Shown here piece after piece: positions 34,853-48,081 of a DNA stretch of 64,000 bases. The notes beneath the pieces were generated by a model. That model was not told the DNA's origin and did not search any database. It saw nothing but the letters and a program-made list of their open reading frames with translations. The stretch is from positions 2,914,001-2,978,000 of the forward strand of contig CADCSX010000006.1 of assembly GCA_902805475.1 (NCBI GenBank). The letters run 5' to 3'. Numbering within the stretch: position 1 is the first letter of the stretch; every line of letters begins with the position of its first letter. This DNA comes from Entonaema liquescens (lineage: Eukaryota > Ascomycota > Sordariomycetes > Xylariales > Xylariaceae). The translations under genes were made by a program, and so were the position numbers.

Positions 34853-35796
34853 TATTGCCGGCTATGGAGGTGAGAAGCAAAGTAGAGTTAGATGCTCTGG
34901 TGATGATGATATTATCAGATACTTCCGAGTTGGTCCCTAGTTCAAATCCCGTCATGTGTGTTTCTGTACTCGCAGTAACCCTTGAGGATTTTGAATATTT
35001 ATTAGTTTATCACCAGCAATGACGTCTTAAAGGCATGTCTGAGCCAGGGTTTTTTTCTCTCTACTTTGATATCTCACTAAGCAATCGGATCTCAGGCAGG
35101 AGTGCCCGAGATACGAACACATGTGGTTCGCTGTGTAGTTAATTCATACTAGATAGCGTTTATTCTATCCAGCATCGGGGTTTCGAAACTAAGATACTCT
35201 TTGCTTATGTTTCTATGGTGTTAATAGCAAGGTATCTACTTGTGACGATTAAGCCGGATGAATATGTTGGTCAATTTATGTGCTCTTCTAGAGTATTATT
35301 ACCGGTGAGTTAATTAGGACACAAGCACTAGGTAGTTTTGGTAATTTAAGCTCTGGAACAATGAAATCTCGTTCACACTCAGAACCGGCGATCTTCTGTT
35401 GGCCGATTCATTCTCGGATTGGCTAGGTACTTGAGGAGGCACCCCTCTCAGGTTGAATAGAAGCACAAGAACACCTAACTTACGAAAGCATATAAGCATC
35501 AATTAGTATCTAAGTGTTAGAGAACCATCTATTCATATCTCCTAGGAGTAAGGCAGTCCATTTCCCTTTCATAAGCCTCGTCGCATTTTGTAGATAATCA
35601 GATATTAGCCGTTGATAGCACTCACCCCGGGAATACCACCTGAAGCCCCCTTTAACTAGACCACTATATTATTTGAAAAGCAAAGGATTCGAGTCCAGAT
35701 CAAAGAGCAGACGAATATAGTAACAAAAACGAACCGTAAAGATGCCTTGAGTAGTTGTGAGGGGTCCGAGCACAACTACCACTAGGTCTGAGGGTT
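34853..35796. other. Convergent intergenic region
   Basis: 944 bp between the ASNSD1-like gene (+) and PARP (-). The phrase TTCAAATCCCG near 34941 was examined as a tRNA T-arm, but no cloverleaf fits. Confidence 0.5.
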
Positions 35797-38404
35797 CTAC
35801 ATTCGGACCCGAAGCAGATATCGCAAACGGACTTGAGAGATGTCGTAGCAGATATACTCATTGTAGATAAGATATGCATTGGGAACGTTAGTAGGTCCGG
35901 GTTTCACGTTAGTATCGGGCTATGGGGAAAGGCGAGTTAGCATCAATATACATAGAGCGTGAGACTCAAGTTAGGCTCACCATTTTCACTCCCTTTAATG
36001 ATGGATGAATGCATTCGGCATCCTTCCATTGGCTCGGGCCCGTTTCTCCCTGGCCCCAGGTTGATAGCATACCCTTTGATTTTGCATCTTCTGCAGCAGT
36101 ATGCGAGGCGTTGGTAAGCGTTAGCATTGGATTACCAAGCTCTGCTTCGCAAAGAAGGAGTAGCGCATGCCCATTGCTGTTATATGCACAGCAGTAGTTG
36201 GCAGACTACACGAGAGGTTAATACTGATTCTCACAAATTAGAATAAATCGCTCACCTTGCTAGACATATCCGCTAAGTAGATTCCTTTTCCGAACACTAC
36301 CGTACGTTAGCATCATTCTTACGACCCAGGAAATCATTATGGGCGGTTCGGCGTGCCCTATATGGTAGATAGGGGGAAATATGAGAACATACTGTAAATA
36401 CGTTAGCTTAATTAACATGGATATTGAGATAGCAACCCGAATTTAAGGGATAAGATCTCGATGCGGTGATACATACCTGTAACCTGTAACTGGAGCCTCG
36501 GGGGGCGCAATACGTAATCCTTGTGAGAGAATACCGCCGAAATTGGTACAGCGAGAGCCATGCCATAAGAGTCGTCTGTCTTGCTGTGTCTTATGCGTGG
36601 TGTCTAGGCGATCTTTTTCACCTCCACGCTCAATCCTGAAAATTTGCGATACCTGGTAATTGGCAACGTGAGTTGATCCTCGTGTATCCATTAAGTAGTC
36701 CACCAACTGCGTGAACTCTGAGCTGTCAGACTCAAGCGGGGTCATCTCATCCAGTCCCAAGCTCCGGAATTGTTGGTCGAGCTTGTTAATCTCATCTTTC
36801 TGCTCATTCTTCATAAGCAGCGACGCTTCTTTCATATCCGATAAGCTCTCGAGAAGTTCTATTTCTCTTTTGAGTAGTGTCGAATCTCGAATAATGGGAG
36901 GTTTATTCCTCCCGAACGCGTGCGGGATCAAAGTGAAGTACAAGTTTGAAAGTTGCTCTGTTGCTGCCATGTAATTGGTCCCGTACTGAGAAGTTGCTAA
37001 GGACGGATCGTTTAGGAGGCCTGAGAGGTCTTTCAAGGCTTGAAACCCTCTAGTGATAGTATTTTTGCTGAGTTTGCCTAGAGGCAGCTTCACAGCATCA
37101 TAATTAAGGTCGCGCATAGTCGCTGCAAAGTACTGGTTGTTGAAAATGAGCTGCATCAATTCTTGAACCGGCTTAGCAAGTTTTGACTCAGGTTCCTCGA
37201 CCTCTTCATCTTTAATGGCAACATGCTTCGTATCTTTCGCATCATCTTCATCTTCTGAGTCTGGCTCGTACTAAAGGACCTTGAGTCAGTGATTGCTTTT
37301 ACAGAACAAGTTTTCCAGAGAACTATGTTAAGGATCAATAGGGTGGGGATTTTCTGGATTCTTAGTTCTTCCCAAATATATACAATAAATTGCATTGAAA
37401 ATTACTTACGCTTTTCTCGATGAATGCGTATTTTCCGGGTTTCGGAGGCTCTCCGCGGTCGGCCCATGGGCGACCAGTCTTCGACTTAAACTTACTGTTG
37501 AATTCAGAGAGCGCGTTGCCAAGTGTTCCATCACCGACGGGTTTTGATTGCCCATGCTCACCGACACGGCCCCAACGAGTCCAGCATATGAAATGATCCT
37601 TGACAGACCGGAGCAACTAGGAATACCATCAGTATATTGCTCAATCTAATCAAACATGTAAAATGCATATCACACCTGAAGACGGTAGAATTTGTTGTTG
37701 TTGGCTGTCGAGTTGGTCTGATTGAGAGAGGCGTCAAAAATGACACCGTCATCGTCAATATAGACTTCATATGCATGATACTGGCTGTCAGCGCCTTCGT
37801 CGAGGGGAATTCTGGCATCTCGGGATTTAGCGATTTGACCATCAGCAACTTTAGCTTCTTTTGTTTCTTTTTCTTTCTCTTCTTCTTCTTCTTGGCTCTC
37901 TGCTTTGGCCTTCGAAGTCTTGGGCTTCTTTTTAGCTTGAGGTTTCATCTCCTCCTGGTCGTTTTCCTCTTCATCGGCTGCGGGTTTCTGTGCCGCTGAC
38001 CGTTTTCTGGTACCACGAGTCTGTATAGGTAGAGGCTGGGACTGAGATTGGGGTTGGGGTTGTGATTGTGGCTGAGAGGAACCAATACCATATGAGCTCT
38101 CAGCCATACGAGCTGTCTGGATAAGGGAGTCCTCGAGCCATTGAAAGGTGACAATGGGCACATCAAGAGACTGGGCAGCCTTAACCTTGATTGAAGGTTT
38201 GTTGTAGTCTGCTTCGGTAGTAACAAGGTGTGTGGTACTTGCCGTAACAGACTTGGCCAGAGATGCACCGAGAGCATTGATATATTCTCGCTCAATGGAA
38301 GCTTGGGTGCGTCTAGGTATTGTACCACTAATTGCTATGCTGCAGCCTTCCAATGGTGGTGGTGGTGGCGGTTTGGCTGCCGCGGCCTTCCTTCTGGGTG
38401 GCAT
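35797..38404 (-). CDS. Poly(ADP-ribose) polymerase with BRCT and WGR domains (PrpA-like)
   Basis: Six exons: 38404-37676, 37616-37410, 37270 to about 36484, 36296-36256, 36205-35981, 35919-35797; about 703 residues. It transfers ADP-ribose from NAD+ to proteins at DNA breaks. BRCT domain at about 18-105; Lys/Glu-rich linker; WGR domain across the first intron (YEVYIDDDG ... FICWTRWGRVGEHGQ); helical regulatory domain; catalytic domain with LLWHGSR (His), FGKGIYLADMSSK (Tyr) and YNEYICYD (Glu), the complete H-Y-E triad. No zinc fingers, as usual in filamentous fungi. The third junction is irregular: the strong donor at 36476 (AG|GTATGT) gives the wrong phase, whereas a weak donor (GTTACA, intron from 36483) keeps the frame but drops the conserved Gly-Tyr of APVTGYMFGKG. 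Confidence 0.9.
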
Positions 38405-39995
38405 TGTATTAGAATATGAATAAATAGGGGTACACTTGTGTTTTCGATTAGGAAACACGCGATGCGATGAATGAGCTCAATGAAGTGAGTAATATTGAAT
38501 TGACTAGGTAAAAATGAGAGGCGTAAGGTTTTGAGGATAGTGAAAGGATCTGTGAGAAGAATGAAAAGAAAGTTGGGAGCAATTAAGGTTGAATAAATAT
38601 TGACATGAGCTCGCGCTCTGTGGCACTTTCTCTCTAGGCAACCGACGCCGAGCCAGGAAAGAAGGATGCTATGTAATTGATACCAATGTAGCGCGTGTTA
38701 ACGTGACTTTCCCAGGCAGCAGCGGCGTTGGTTCCTGACTTTTTCGCTTCCATGCCTAAATTGCGGAGCTTGGAGCTGAAGATCGAGCGCGCTTTACTTT
38801 TGGCATTAGAGATAACGGGTAACTATTTCCTACCTAATTACCTACCTAGTGTCGCCTTTGTAAATATCAGATATTCTTTCTTCTAGAGTGTGGATTTCTT
38901 CTCATAAGATGACCTATATGGCGTTGTTCTTGACATGCATACATTTCAATTATGTATTAGGTGGTATGTCATTTTTATTTTTTATTGCAGTTCAACGAAT
39001 CGTTGTTCTACATAGTGTAAGGGGTACAACTCTTTATGTATCAATGGGTGCAATAAGTTCGGTTAGTTGCATGTCAAAAACGCAGACAAGGAATTGGGTC
39101 CAACATTGTCATATTCCAGGTGGTTGGTTGATTGATTACATGTAGTCGATGTTGGCAAGCTATGTACATCAATACAAACCTACCTAGGTAAATCACCCTG
39201 CGGTACGTTTTCAAGATGAGCCCCTATTTGCGTACGAACTTGAACTGATTTACATAGTGAGTAAATTCTCATACGTTGGGCGAGATTGAAAAACTTATAA
39301 TAATTTGATAACGAATCGTGTCTTAGGTAGGTACTTACTAATAAATCTGCACTTATTCAATTCAATAATAGTTATGCCCAAACGTCATTGTTACTTGATA
39401 TATTGGCTATAAAAACTTAAGTTTGATGAAAGAAATAGTTCAATGTTTTTAACTTTTTACTTGCTATGGGATCTCATGAGCTGACCTGTATATAGGCATC
39501 TCGTTACGTAATATAGTTCACTTAAAAGACAGCGCTCTTTTTTCGTTCAAGGCTAAGCTCGATCTTGGCGGGCAATGATCTTTAGAAGGAAGTTGTGGTT
39601 AGCAAATCAGCAAATTTACCGTCTATACGGAGGAACGTAACCCCCTGGGGAACCGATACCGGGTCCCGGGGTGAGAGGCGAGGGTCCTGTAGCGTGTCGG
39701 TTTTCCTAAACTGGGGAATTTCTATAATGGTAACCGCTATTGATTGGTCGGGTAAGAGAGCCATGCTATGATCCCCAGGTTATGGTATGGCTCGTTTCGG
39801 AAAAGCCGTCCCGAGATGTCTGTCTATTTTTTTTACGGAATCTGCAGTACTCGAGGTATTACATCTTACCCGCACGCGATGGCGGAACACCTGCAGACGT
39901 ATATGAGCATGGCCCGGCCCCGGCGTCGTTCCACTGACTTATTCCGTGGGATTTCGGCCGGACTATTGCGACGACTGTTATTACCGCCGTGAAAG
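38405..39995. other. Divergent promoter region (PARP / MFS)
   Basis: 1.6 kb between opposed starts. TACCTACCTAG-type repeats at 38826-38850 and 39179-39190. The frame at 38888-39145 has no good start or family signal. Confidence 0.5.
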
Positions 39996-41868
39996 ATGAC
40001 GAAAGATCTAGAAATCGGACAGAGCCCTGTAACGGATGCCGATAATACTGAAGAAGAGAAACGGGAGGATTTCGATATTGCCGAGATGGAAGACACTACA
40101 CCGTCACGCCAGGCTGTAGATAGCGGCCCCGAGGAAGATGACGGCACAACTAAATCGGACTTGTCGTTTTCTAAGGCGAGGTGTATTGCTTTAGTCGCAA
40201 CAGTCACCGGAGCGAGCTTCCTGAATGTAGGTGGCATCACCATTGATGATAATGATGCATCCCAGCTAATTAGGATCAGACTCTCTCAATCCAGTCGGTT
40301 GTCATTATTCTACCCACAATCGGTGAGGATTTAAGTATTCCTGAAAGCAGACTACAATGGATCGTGTCCTCTTATGCGCTCACGTTCGGCTGCTTCTTGC
40401 TTCTGTGGGGTCGCATAGCAGATATTTACGGTAAACGCTCCATCTTCATCTTGGGGAGTGCTTTCGTAGCCGTAACAATGATTATCAACCCATTTATACC
40501 CAACGAAATCGGATTCAATATATTTCGGGGGTTACAAGGACTTGTAAGTACTATCGTGGAATCTTCAGTCATACTGTATGGCTTATGAATATTAGGGCGC
40601 TGCTGCCAATGTTCCAACAGCTATTGGGATTTTGGGCGTGACTTTTCCGCCTGGTAAAGCGAAGAACTATGCTTTTAGCGCATACGGTATGTTCTAATTC
40701 TCGCCTAGAAATTGTTGCTGCTTATAGCTAATACTTCTTTAAGCCGCTGGCGCGCCACTTGGTAGTGTTTTTGGTAATTTAATCAGTGGCTTCATCGCTG
40801 CGTTTGCTAACTGGCGATGGGTGTTTGGAGCCACTGGTGGACTCGCAATCGCTGTCACACTTGCGGGTATACTATTCATACCCCCGCCGCCGCAACATCT
40901 AACAGCCGGGAAAAGCAGCTTCTCATCGCTAAAATCTGTAGATTGGATAGGCGGTGCACTCGTTACTGTTTCGATCTTGGCACTGCTGTTTGCCTTGACC
41001 GAAGGCAACATCGTTGGCTGGAATACTATCTGGATCTACATGCTGATTGTTATTTCTGTATTGCTTCTTGGCATCTTCATCGCGTGGCAGTGGTACCAGG
41101 AAAAGCACATGACAAGCAAGCCGCTCATGAAGGTGTCCATGTTCAAGAGCGCTCGATTTAGCGCTGCTATGGTGATTATGGCTCTATTTTTCGCAGCCTT
41201 CAACGATCTCATCGTCTCCGCCACCTTCATCTTCCAAGACTACCAGGCACTCGGCCCATTACAGACGACCTATCGATTTATCCCCACCGGCGCCTCTGGG
41301 GTCATCACTGCGTTCGCCGTGAGCCACCTAATTTCACGCATACCTACTTGGATGTTACTTCTTTTGGTAATATCAGCGTGTCGATTTCATGCCTATTATT
41401 CTCAATACCTATTCCACCTGACACGTCGTATTTTGCATACGGTTTCCCGGCCTTCATCCTGTCAGTAATCGGTGCCGATATTACTTGGCCGACCTTGACC
41501 CTATTCACCTCAAAATCTCTACCCCAGGACGACCAGGCGTTAGGAGGTGCGCTTATCAATTCTATGGGACAAATCGGAAGATCTATTGGGTTGGCCATCA
41601 CCACGGCCATTCAAACTGCCGTTATGGCGAGAGACAGGGAGTTCCAGTAGAGGCTGCAGGCAAGATCCTGCCATGGGAACCCGCATCCTTAGCTGGGTTA
41701 AGGGCTGGTATATGGTTCAACTTCGCACTCGCGCTATGCTGCGCAATTGTCGTCACTGTGTATTTCCGCGGCACTGGTATCGTTGGTAAGATTGAGAAGA
41801 AGCCGCAACAATCAGTGAGTATGCTCCGCCAAGAAGGCACAGTAGAACAGGATACTACTCACAAATAG
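39996..41868 (+). CDS. MFS drug:H+ antiporter (DHA2, 14-helix type), frame broken twice
   Basis: Exons 39996-40226, 40274-40543, 40596-40686 and 40744-41868. An acidic cytosolic N terminus (about 70 residues) precedes helices with family motifs: SVQ-like QTLSIQSVVIILPTIG, LQWIVSSYALTFGCFLLLWG, GRIADIYGKRS (motif A) and SAYAAGAPLGSVFG. The last exon changes frame twice without any intron. At 41361-41367 (CTTTTGG) the alignment needs one more base to continue from ISRIPTWMLLLL into GNISVSISCLLFS. At 41636-41641 (AGGGAG) it needs another to continue from TAVMARDR into GVPVEAAGKILPWEP. Beyond each break the protein is a clean match to DHA2 transporters down to the stop. Either a young pseudogene or, more likely, two single-base assembly errors in homopolymers. 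Confidence 0.85.
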
Positions 41869-42198
41869 ATTCCGTATATTATCAGCATCTTCAAGTCAAA
41901 TGCCTATATCACTCACTATCTTAATTATGAGCGTGTTCGATCTATCTTAGTTAAATTCATAGCATAAGTTAGGTACCTTATGTCTCTGGCGTGCGTTGTT
42001 TGGTTCCTGTTCCACGGCATTTTCATGGTGACACCTGGGTACACCTTCATATAATTCGGGTAACGACATGGCAAAAATGCAAACTATGAGACAAATTACA
42101 TTTGCAATACTCTAACCTTGTAATAAGAATCTACCTATAAGATATACAAAGATTTTACAACGCGCATTTAGCTACATAGGAATCCCATATATGCGCGA
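41869..42198. other. Convergent intergenic region
   Basis: 330 bp of 3' flanks between the MFS gene and the DUF1275 gene. Nothing else seen. Confidence 0.5.
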
Positions 42199-43095
42199 TT
42201 ATTGTTCCTTCTCCGCTGGCCATAGTAGCCAAGACACGACGACAAGCAACTTCAAAGCCGCTGCAATCCAGAGCACACCAGCAGTGCCAACCGCGCTCCT
42301 AGACAGTAGCCCGCCAATTACAGCGCCGATGAGAAGCAGAACGGGTGCACCAACCCTACGATTGCGCTCGGGGTTATGCGGCGCGAGTAGCGCAGCATCG
42401 GAGAAAAGGTCGCAGTATATGCTAGTCAGGACGACACTAGTGAGCGCATTATACTTGAGCGCGCGACTAGCGACTGCCTGGCCGCAGCTTTGAAAAGCAA
42501 TCAAAGCGATCGGAGCTAGCACCGGCCAGTCGATAGCCTCTTTCTTCGACTCGCTGTCGGACTGGGGTCCGAAAGTAAGGATCGCCGCTGCGGCGGCCAC
42601 AAAGAGCATTTGGATGATGAAAGAGCCGCAGAGCACCCAACGCCGCTTGGGCGACGGCGATAGCATCCGATGGAAGGAGCTGAAGAAGACGGACCCGATG
42701 CAGAAGCAACCGAGCGAGGTCCCCGACTTGATCCATCGCGTGGACTCATGCGGTGCGGCAATGCCGAGGCCGAAGTATACCGTGTTTCCTAGGTAGATAC
42801 TCTTTTAGCAAAACTCGATGATAGTATATATGAGACTAAGCGACTAACCTGTCTGCATCGACACGAACGAGCCCCAGGTGGATATCGATGCGCTGTCGAG
42901 CATGCCAGTAATGATATAGCAGGCGAGCAATACCAAGTCAGCCCAGTCGCGACGGACGTCCGTTGTCATACTCTTCCGCCATCTCCCTGATTTAGGCGTC
43001 TCATGACTGCTATCGAGTAGAGGCTGCTGCTCTACATCGTTATGGGTATTTGTTCTTGAGTTGGTGGGCAATATGCCATACCCATTAGATGCCAT
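42199..43095 (-). CDS. DUF1275 (YoaK-type) membrane protein
   Basis: Two exons, 43095-42849 and 42788-42199, 278 residues. A hydrophilic head of about 50 residues precedes an integral membrane domain: ADLVLLACYIITGMLDSASI, GSFVSMQTGNTVYFGLGIA (the junction falls in the MQTGN signature of the family), FIIQMLFVAAAAAILTFG, PIALIAFQSCGQAVASRAL, VLLLIGAVIGGLLS and AAALKLLVVVSWLLWP. DUF1275 proteins are widespread six-helix membrane proteins with no established function. The intron is 60 nt with donor GTTAGT. Confidence 0.88.
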
Positions 43096-44367
43096 GAGGT
43101 GTTAGTGTAAGTGTCGAGCCGTAGGTTTAGAGTTTAGAGATGAGATGAGATGAGATGGGATGATCTCTCTTCAAAACCTGGGGGGGGGGTCTATAAAATA
43201 AATAGTGAGGAGATTAATGAGATTAGATTAGACGAGTATTTGAGGCGTTCGCAATCTCCTAGAGATAAATGAAGAGTTGCCCTCATTCCCGTGGCCGTGC
43301 ATCGGGCGGTGTTCAAATGACGCGCGTTTGGCTATTTGGGCAGGTCGGCCTAAACGTCATAGAAAGCTTCAAGAGATTCCTCTCATTTTTTACACTTACT
43401 ACTCTTTTGCCAACTTTTGCCAAGGTTGATATTCGACGGCTCAACGACTCAACGGCTCGACGGCTCGACGGTCACGAGGTGAAGGCAAGAGTGAAGAATG
43501 ACGCGGCTGTGAATCCCAGATAGGCAGGAATTTATAGAGCAACGCTAAATGTCCGGTGTGGTTTCACTGCCTCCCCAAATATGTAACTGCAGCAGTCACC
43601 CGTGATAAATTACCCCTAGATCTTTAAGTCGTGTAAGCGCGGAGATGCACATTGTACTGTAAGGTTATCAATTTCGTCGGCAATTTCAAGGGTACGGGTA
43701 CGGGTACGGGATGACAACAAGAGCACCTTTTTTGACGTAATGATGTTCGTTCATGTTTAGCTCACTTATTACATAGGTATTTAGAGGTATACTCCATTGA
43801 TATCGGCCTACGGCACCTAAAGTCTCCACCCTTTTTACCTTAATTCGACCTAACACGGGTACTTAGCGCGTAGGTACTGTGGACATAGCACGGGTGAAAG
43901 ACCTTAGGGGCCTGTCGTGCCCTGAATCTAATCCCCCCTCTTCCCCCCCCGAATGCAGGCACAATCACACCCGTTACCCAGCGCTTGTCTTACAAAGGCC
44001 TTGCAAGGCGGGTTCTAGAGCTGAGATGGAATATGCTGGACTATATTCGGCATTTGCTCGGTGTTGATCCTTTTTTTTTATTTGCGATCGGATAGTGGAT
44101 TACCAGGTAGGTAAGGTAGCTAGGAAGATAACTTGGATGATACCTTGAAGCTTGAATGGCTACGAAGCTCTCCTATGCGATTGCTTAACTATGACGCCCA
44201 TCCCATTTACTTCCACTTATATCTTGTTTTTTCCTTTATTCTATTCTTCTAAATAGTATATTCATGTCTAATCTCAGCCGAGGTTCAAATTGCCTATTTG
44301 TTGATTTATAGATCTTAGCTTCGTTCACTAATTGAGCAACGACTTATAAGTCAGCCACTTTCTCAAA
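43096..44367. other. Divergent promoter region (DUF1275 / oxalate decarboxylase)
   Basis: 1.27 kb without a supported gene. Contains GATGA repeats just upstream of the DUF1275 start (43137-43158), a G9 run at 43182-43190, CGGCTCGA-like repeats near 43436-43471 and the GTACGG repeat at 43691-43710. Confidence 0.5.
43691..43710. repeat. GGTACG microsatellite, three copies
   Basis: Three perfect copies of the hexamer GGTACG followed by GG. Confidence 0.8.
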
Positions 44368-45896
44368 ATGCAGTCCCGGAACTATCACGGCCTTCCCGCA
44401 TGGAAGCTATTAGTCGCGGGCCTCGCATTGAGCAATTCCGGACTTGCTATCCCCGTAGACGATAGCCCTCGCCAATACCTCTTAGCCGGTCTTGATCTAC
44501 CGCCGAAATATAGCAAAAAGACAAAGTCGCCTTATAATCCCGACTATAGGGATCCATATGACCGTGCCGTCGATGCCGTAGGCGAGAAGTTAGATCCACT
44601 CCCCTATCGCAATGGACTAGGAGCGTCTGTCCTTGGTCCTTGGAACAGAGAGAGGTCTCGTCAGTCTCCAGATCTAGTGCGACCGCCCAGTACCGACCAT
44701 GGAAATATTCAAAATCTGCGCTGGAGCTTCGCCGATTCCCATGTGCGCATCGAGGTATGGATAAGGTTCCAATATAGCTTTCCCCGCCTTAGACCTAACC
44801 AATCTATACCTAGGAAGGGGGATGGACCCGGCAGACTACCGTCCGCGAATTAGGTGCCAGTGTCGAACTAGCTGCTGTGAATATGCGCCTTGACAAGGGT
44901 GTAATTCGTGAGTTGCACTGGCACAAAGAAGCCGAGTGGGCATTTGTTCTAGATGGCCAAGTTCGCGTTACGGCTATCGACTACGAAGGCGGCAACTTTA
45001 TAGACGACCTCAAGAGAGGCGACTTATGGTATTTCCCAAGCGGCGTACCTCATTCTCTTCAAGGGCTCGGCGACAACGGCACCGAATTCCTCCTGATCTT
45101 CGACGACGGAAACTTCTCTGAAGAGTCTACCTTCCTCATATCTGATTGGTTAGGTACATATTATACTTCCCTTCCAGCATAAGGTCTTGAAGCTAATCTA
45201 TTATAAGCGCATACTCCTAAGTCGGTGGTCTCCAAGAATTTCAACCTGGCACCCGAAGTGTTCAAGCATCTCCCCGAAGGAGAGAAATACATTTTCCAGG
45301 GCCGGGAGCCAGGTTCAATCGACGATGAGAAGCCCACAGGCAAAGGTGTGAAGAAGTCCAAATACAACTTTGTTCACAGGATGCTCGACCAGGAACCCCA
45401 TAAAACGAGCGGCGGCGATGTCCGAATTACAGACTCAAAGAACTTTGAAATTTCAAAAACCGTGGCAGCAGCCCACGTAACTATCGAGCCTGGTGCCATA
45501 CGCGAGATGCACTGGCACCCGAATGCCGATGAATGGAGTTTCTTCATTAAAGGTCGAGCGCGCGTCACTGTCTTTGCCGCCGAAGGAACGGCTCGAACCT
45601 TCGATTACGTACAGGGCGACGTCGGCATCGTACCAGCAAACAACGGCCATTTTGTCGAGAATATTGGTGACGAGCCCGTTGAGATGCTGGAAGTCTTCCG
45701 TGCAGATGAATTTAGAGATTTCTCCCTCTTCCAGTGGTTGGGTGAGACACCCAAGAAGATGGTCGTTGATCACTTGTTCAAGGATGATCCAGAGAATGGC
45801 GAGATCTTCTGGAACAAGATTAAGGGCGCAGAAAAGGATGAAGTTACACTTCCTGATCCTGATAGCGAGATGGAATCGGGAGAGCGAGAGTTGTAA
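44368..45896 (+). CDS. Oxalate decarboxylase, secreted bicupin
   Basis: Three exons, 44368-44754, 44814-45153 and 45208-45896, 471 residues. It splits oxalate to formate and CO2 using manganese. A signal peptide occupies roughly residues 1-27 (LLVAGLALSNSGLAIP). Cupin 1 has ELHWHKEAEW with distal His in GVPHSLQ; cupin 2 has EMHWHPNADEW with distal His in NNGHFVEN, so both metal sites keep their three His and one Glu. The flexible lid reads FSEEST, close to the SENST lid of true decarboxylases and unlike oxalate oxidases. Both introns restore the frame. Wood- and plant-associated fungi use such enzymes to control oxalate and pH. Confidence 0.95.
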
Positions 45897-48081
45897 ATTT
45901 GTCATCAATGCCTCATGGTTTGTTATACTAACTAGTTTTGTTCTATGGATGCTTCTTGGTAGTATTCAATTTGGATATTCTACAATTTCATGAAATGGGA
46001 ATTCATATACTAAATATACCACAACCTCTTGTACTACGTTATATGTATACATCTAACCCTTCTCTTACTTAGAGAGCCTATATAGATCTGTGTTGTGCAA
46101 CATGAACTTCCAGGCTTAAAACAAAAGACATCAATAATTAGCGATGGTAAATGTATTAGGATAAGATCCAAGGATTTGCAAGACATGACGAGATATATAA
46201 TTTATTTATTTAATATATATCCCATGAAACTTTGTCGATTCACAATATCAATAAAAATTAGGAATAATTTTCAACTCAAGACACTGTAGAGACCTCAAGC
46301 TCTTCCAAATTCCTACCATGTTCACATTCCTCGCGCTAGATTACAGCGTGAATACTAATAATTGATATTTCTTTAACGTTGCTACCTACTTGTTAACATG
46401 CACCTGCCAGAAATAGTATAGATAACTCAAGATTCAGGGGCATACCTTTTGGGAGACAGATACCCCTGGTCCACTTGCAAAGCTATTCGGCTTATTATGC
46501 GAGACCCTTACTAAGTTCACTACCTTAGACTACGAAGAAGCTCATTTGCAAATATTGATAGGGAGCATGGGGTACAGAACTGCCAAGGACGGTCGCCGAC
46601 CACAACATATATCACAACCGACGCTTCGAATAAAGTAATAAAGTCACCTTGACACAACGTCTGTATAACCTCATTTGCATCATTTTCCAATCGCCTTCCT
46701 ACCTGGGACCATGCTCGGCAGGTCGGCTTCCGCCTGCTTAAAATTCGGACAATTTACGGCATTGAGCATGAAATCGCTGGAATCATGATTCTGATATTGA
46801 GGCTACGCGTCCACCGTGAAAACAAGGTTCGTGTTATATTGACTGTGTAGATGCCTTCCTGTAACGTTAGACTAGTGAAATGTCGTGAACCACCGAGAAA
46901 TGTCCAGCTGACCATGCCACTAGCTCCGAGATGAGAGAGATCTGAGAGCCTCCTTGTCGCATGGATCGAGACTAAGGATGCGGAGACACGGCTAGACGGC
47001 CTGCTAGCCCGCTGTGGGGAGTATGGGGGCTTATGGAGGCTTATGGACTCTGTCAAAGTCTTTTGCCTAAGGATATATCTCGAATTAAGTTTTCATCAAG
47101 GTAAGATCCTCGAAACTAACTATATTCAATAATCTTAAAAACTTTCTGCACATAAATATTATATAATATAATATTTGCTTGTAGGATCTGAAGGGGACTC
47201 GTAGCACAGCATAAGAAAGGATTCATGCGCCCATACGTTTTTGCATGTTCAGTCTACCTATATTGTAAGTGTAAGTACCTATAGCCTTTAAAGATAAAAC
47301 AGCCCCGTCATCATCATGAGAGAATGATCATGTCAAACTCTGTTTCCTGAAGAGATGAGGCAGCTTCTATGTACTACTAAACGTGCTGCCTCCTCAGCGA
47401 TAGGCTTACATACTACTTACCTAGCCGAGAGAAAGACATCCAATCGCAACATTGTCCCAGTATAGACTCATGAAACAAGCTATCTTTGAGTTATCACTTT
47501 ACGTATCTTTCCAATAATTTACATATAACAGACCCCGCGAGGGTAGTATTGAAATTGGGAATAACCCCCGAGGAGCGCTTACGAATTCCGGATTACGGCA
47601 CCAACAGTAGTAGTACGAACCGTTCAATCAAATCCCGTTCCGTTATATCCCCCGTGTCACGGCAGCAATACCGGCTTATACCATCTACCAGATAGGAAAG
47701 TAACTGTGCCGTCTAGTAGGGGCGGGTATGTAGGTAAGGGTAGCTGTGTCGCAATTGGTACTCACCAACCTATCAGGTTCCTTACCGCTCATACCCCCGA
47801 ACTAGGATCGTCGATATTTCACCTTCGCACAAGGTCTGCTGCTATTTTAAAATTTTGAGAACAGTTATCACTTCACAGGAAGTCAGAGAAAAGAGAATTA
47901 GTCGAACTGTATAAGTGTGATGGAATTGATAGAGGTTAGTTAGTCCTATAACTTGGCATTAGCAGCAGGCCGCATACCCAAGGTCTTGTCCATGCAATGC
48001 GACCGTTACACGCAAAGCTTGGTACGTGTCAAGCTTTCCATTACCCTTGTAGGTTAACCGAGAGGGGAAACTTCAGAACCC
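45897..48081. other. Gene-poor stretch
   Basis: 2.2 kb with no supported gene, very AT-rich around 46000-46420 and 47150-47180 (ATATAATATAATAT). The frames at 46754-47056 and 47486-47695 show no protein signal. Confidence 0.45.

Noticed and set aside
34915..34965. Possible tRNA (TTCAAATCCCG phrase)
   Set aside because: No cloverleaf can be formed around it.
36009..36197. Plus-strand frame downstream of PARP
   Set aside because: It is antisense to PARP exon 5, which aligns to the family catalytic domain.
41358..41474. A 117-nt intron (GTAATA...TGTCAG) to explain the first MFS frame change
   Set aside because: It would delete a conserved membrane segment present in the family and still leave the following sequence out of frame.
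29099..41868. Secondary-metabolite cluster formed by the P450 and MFS transporter
   Set aside because: No backbone enzyme or cluster regulator is present, and unrelated housekeeping-type genes lie between them.
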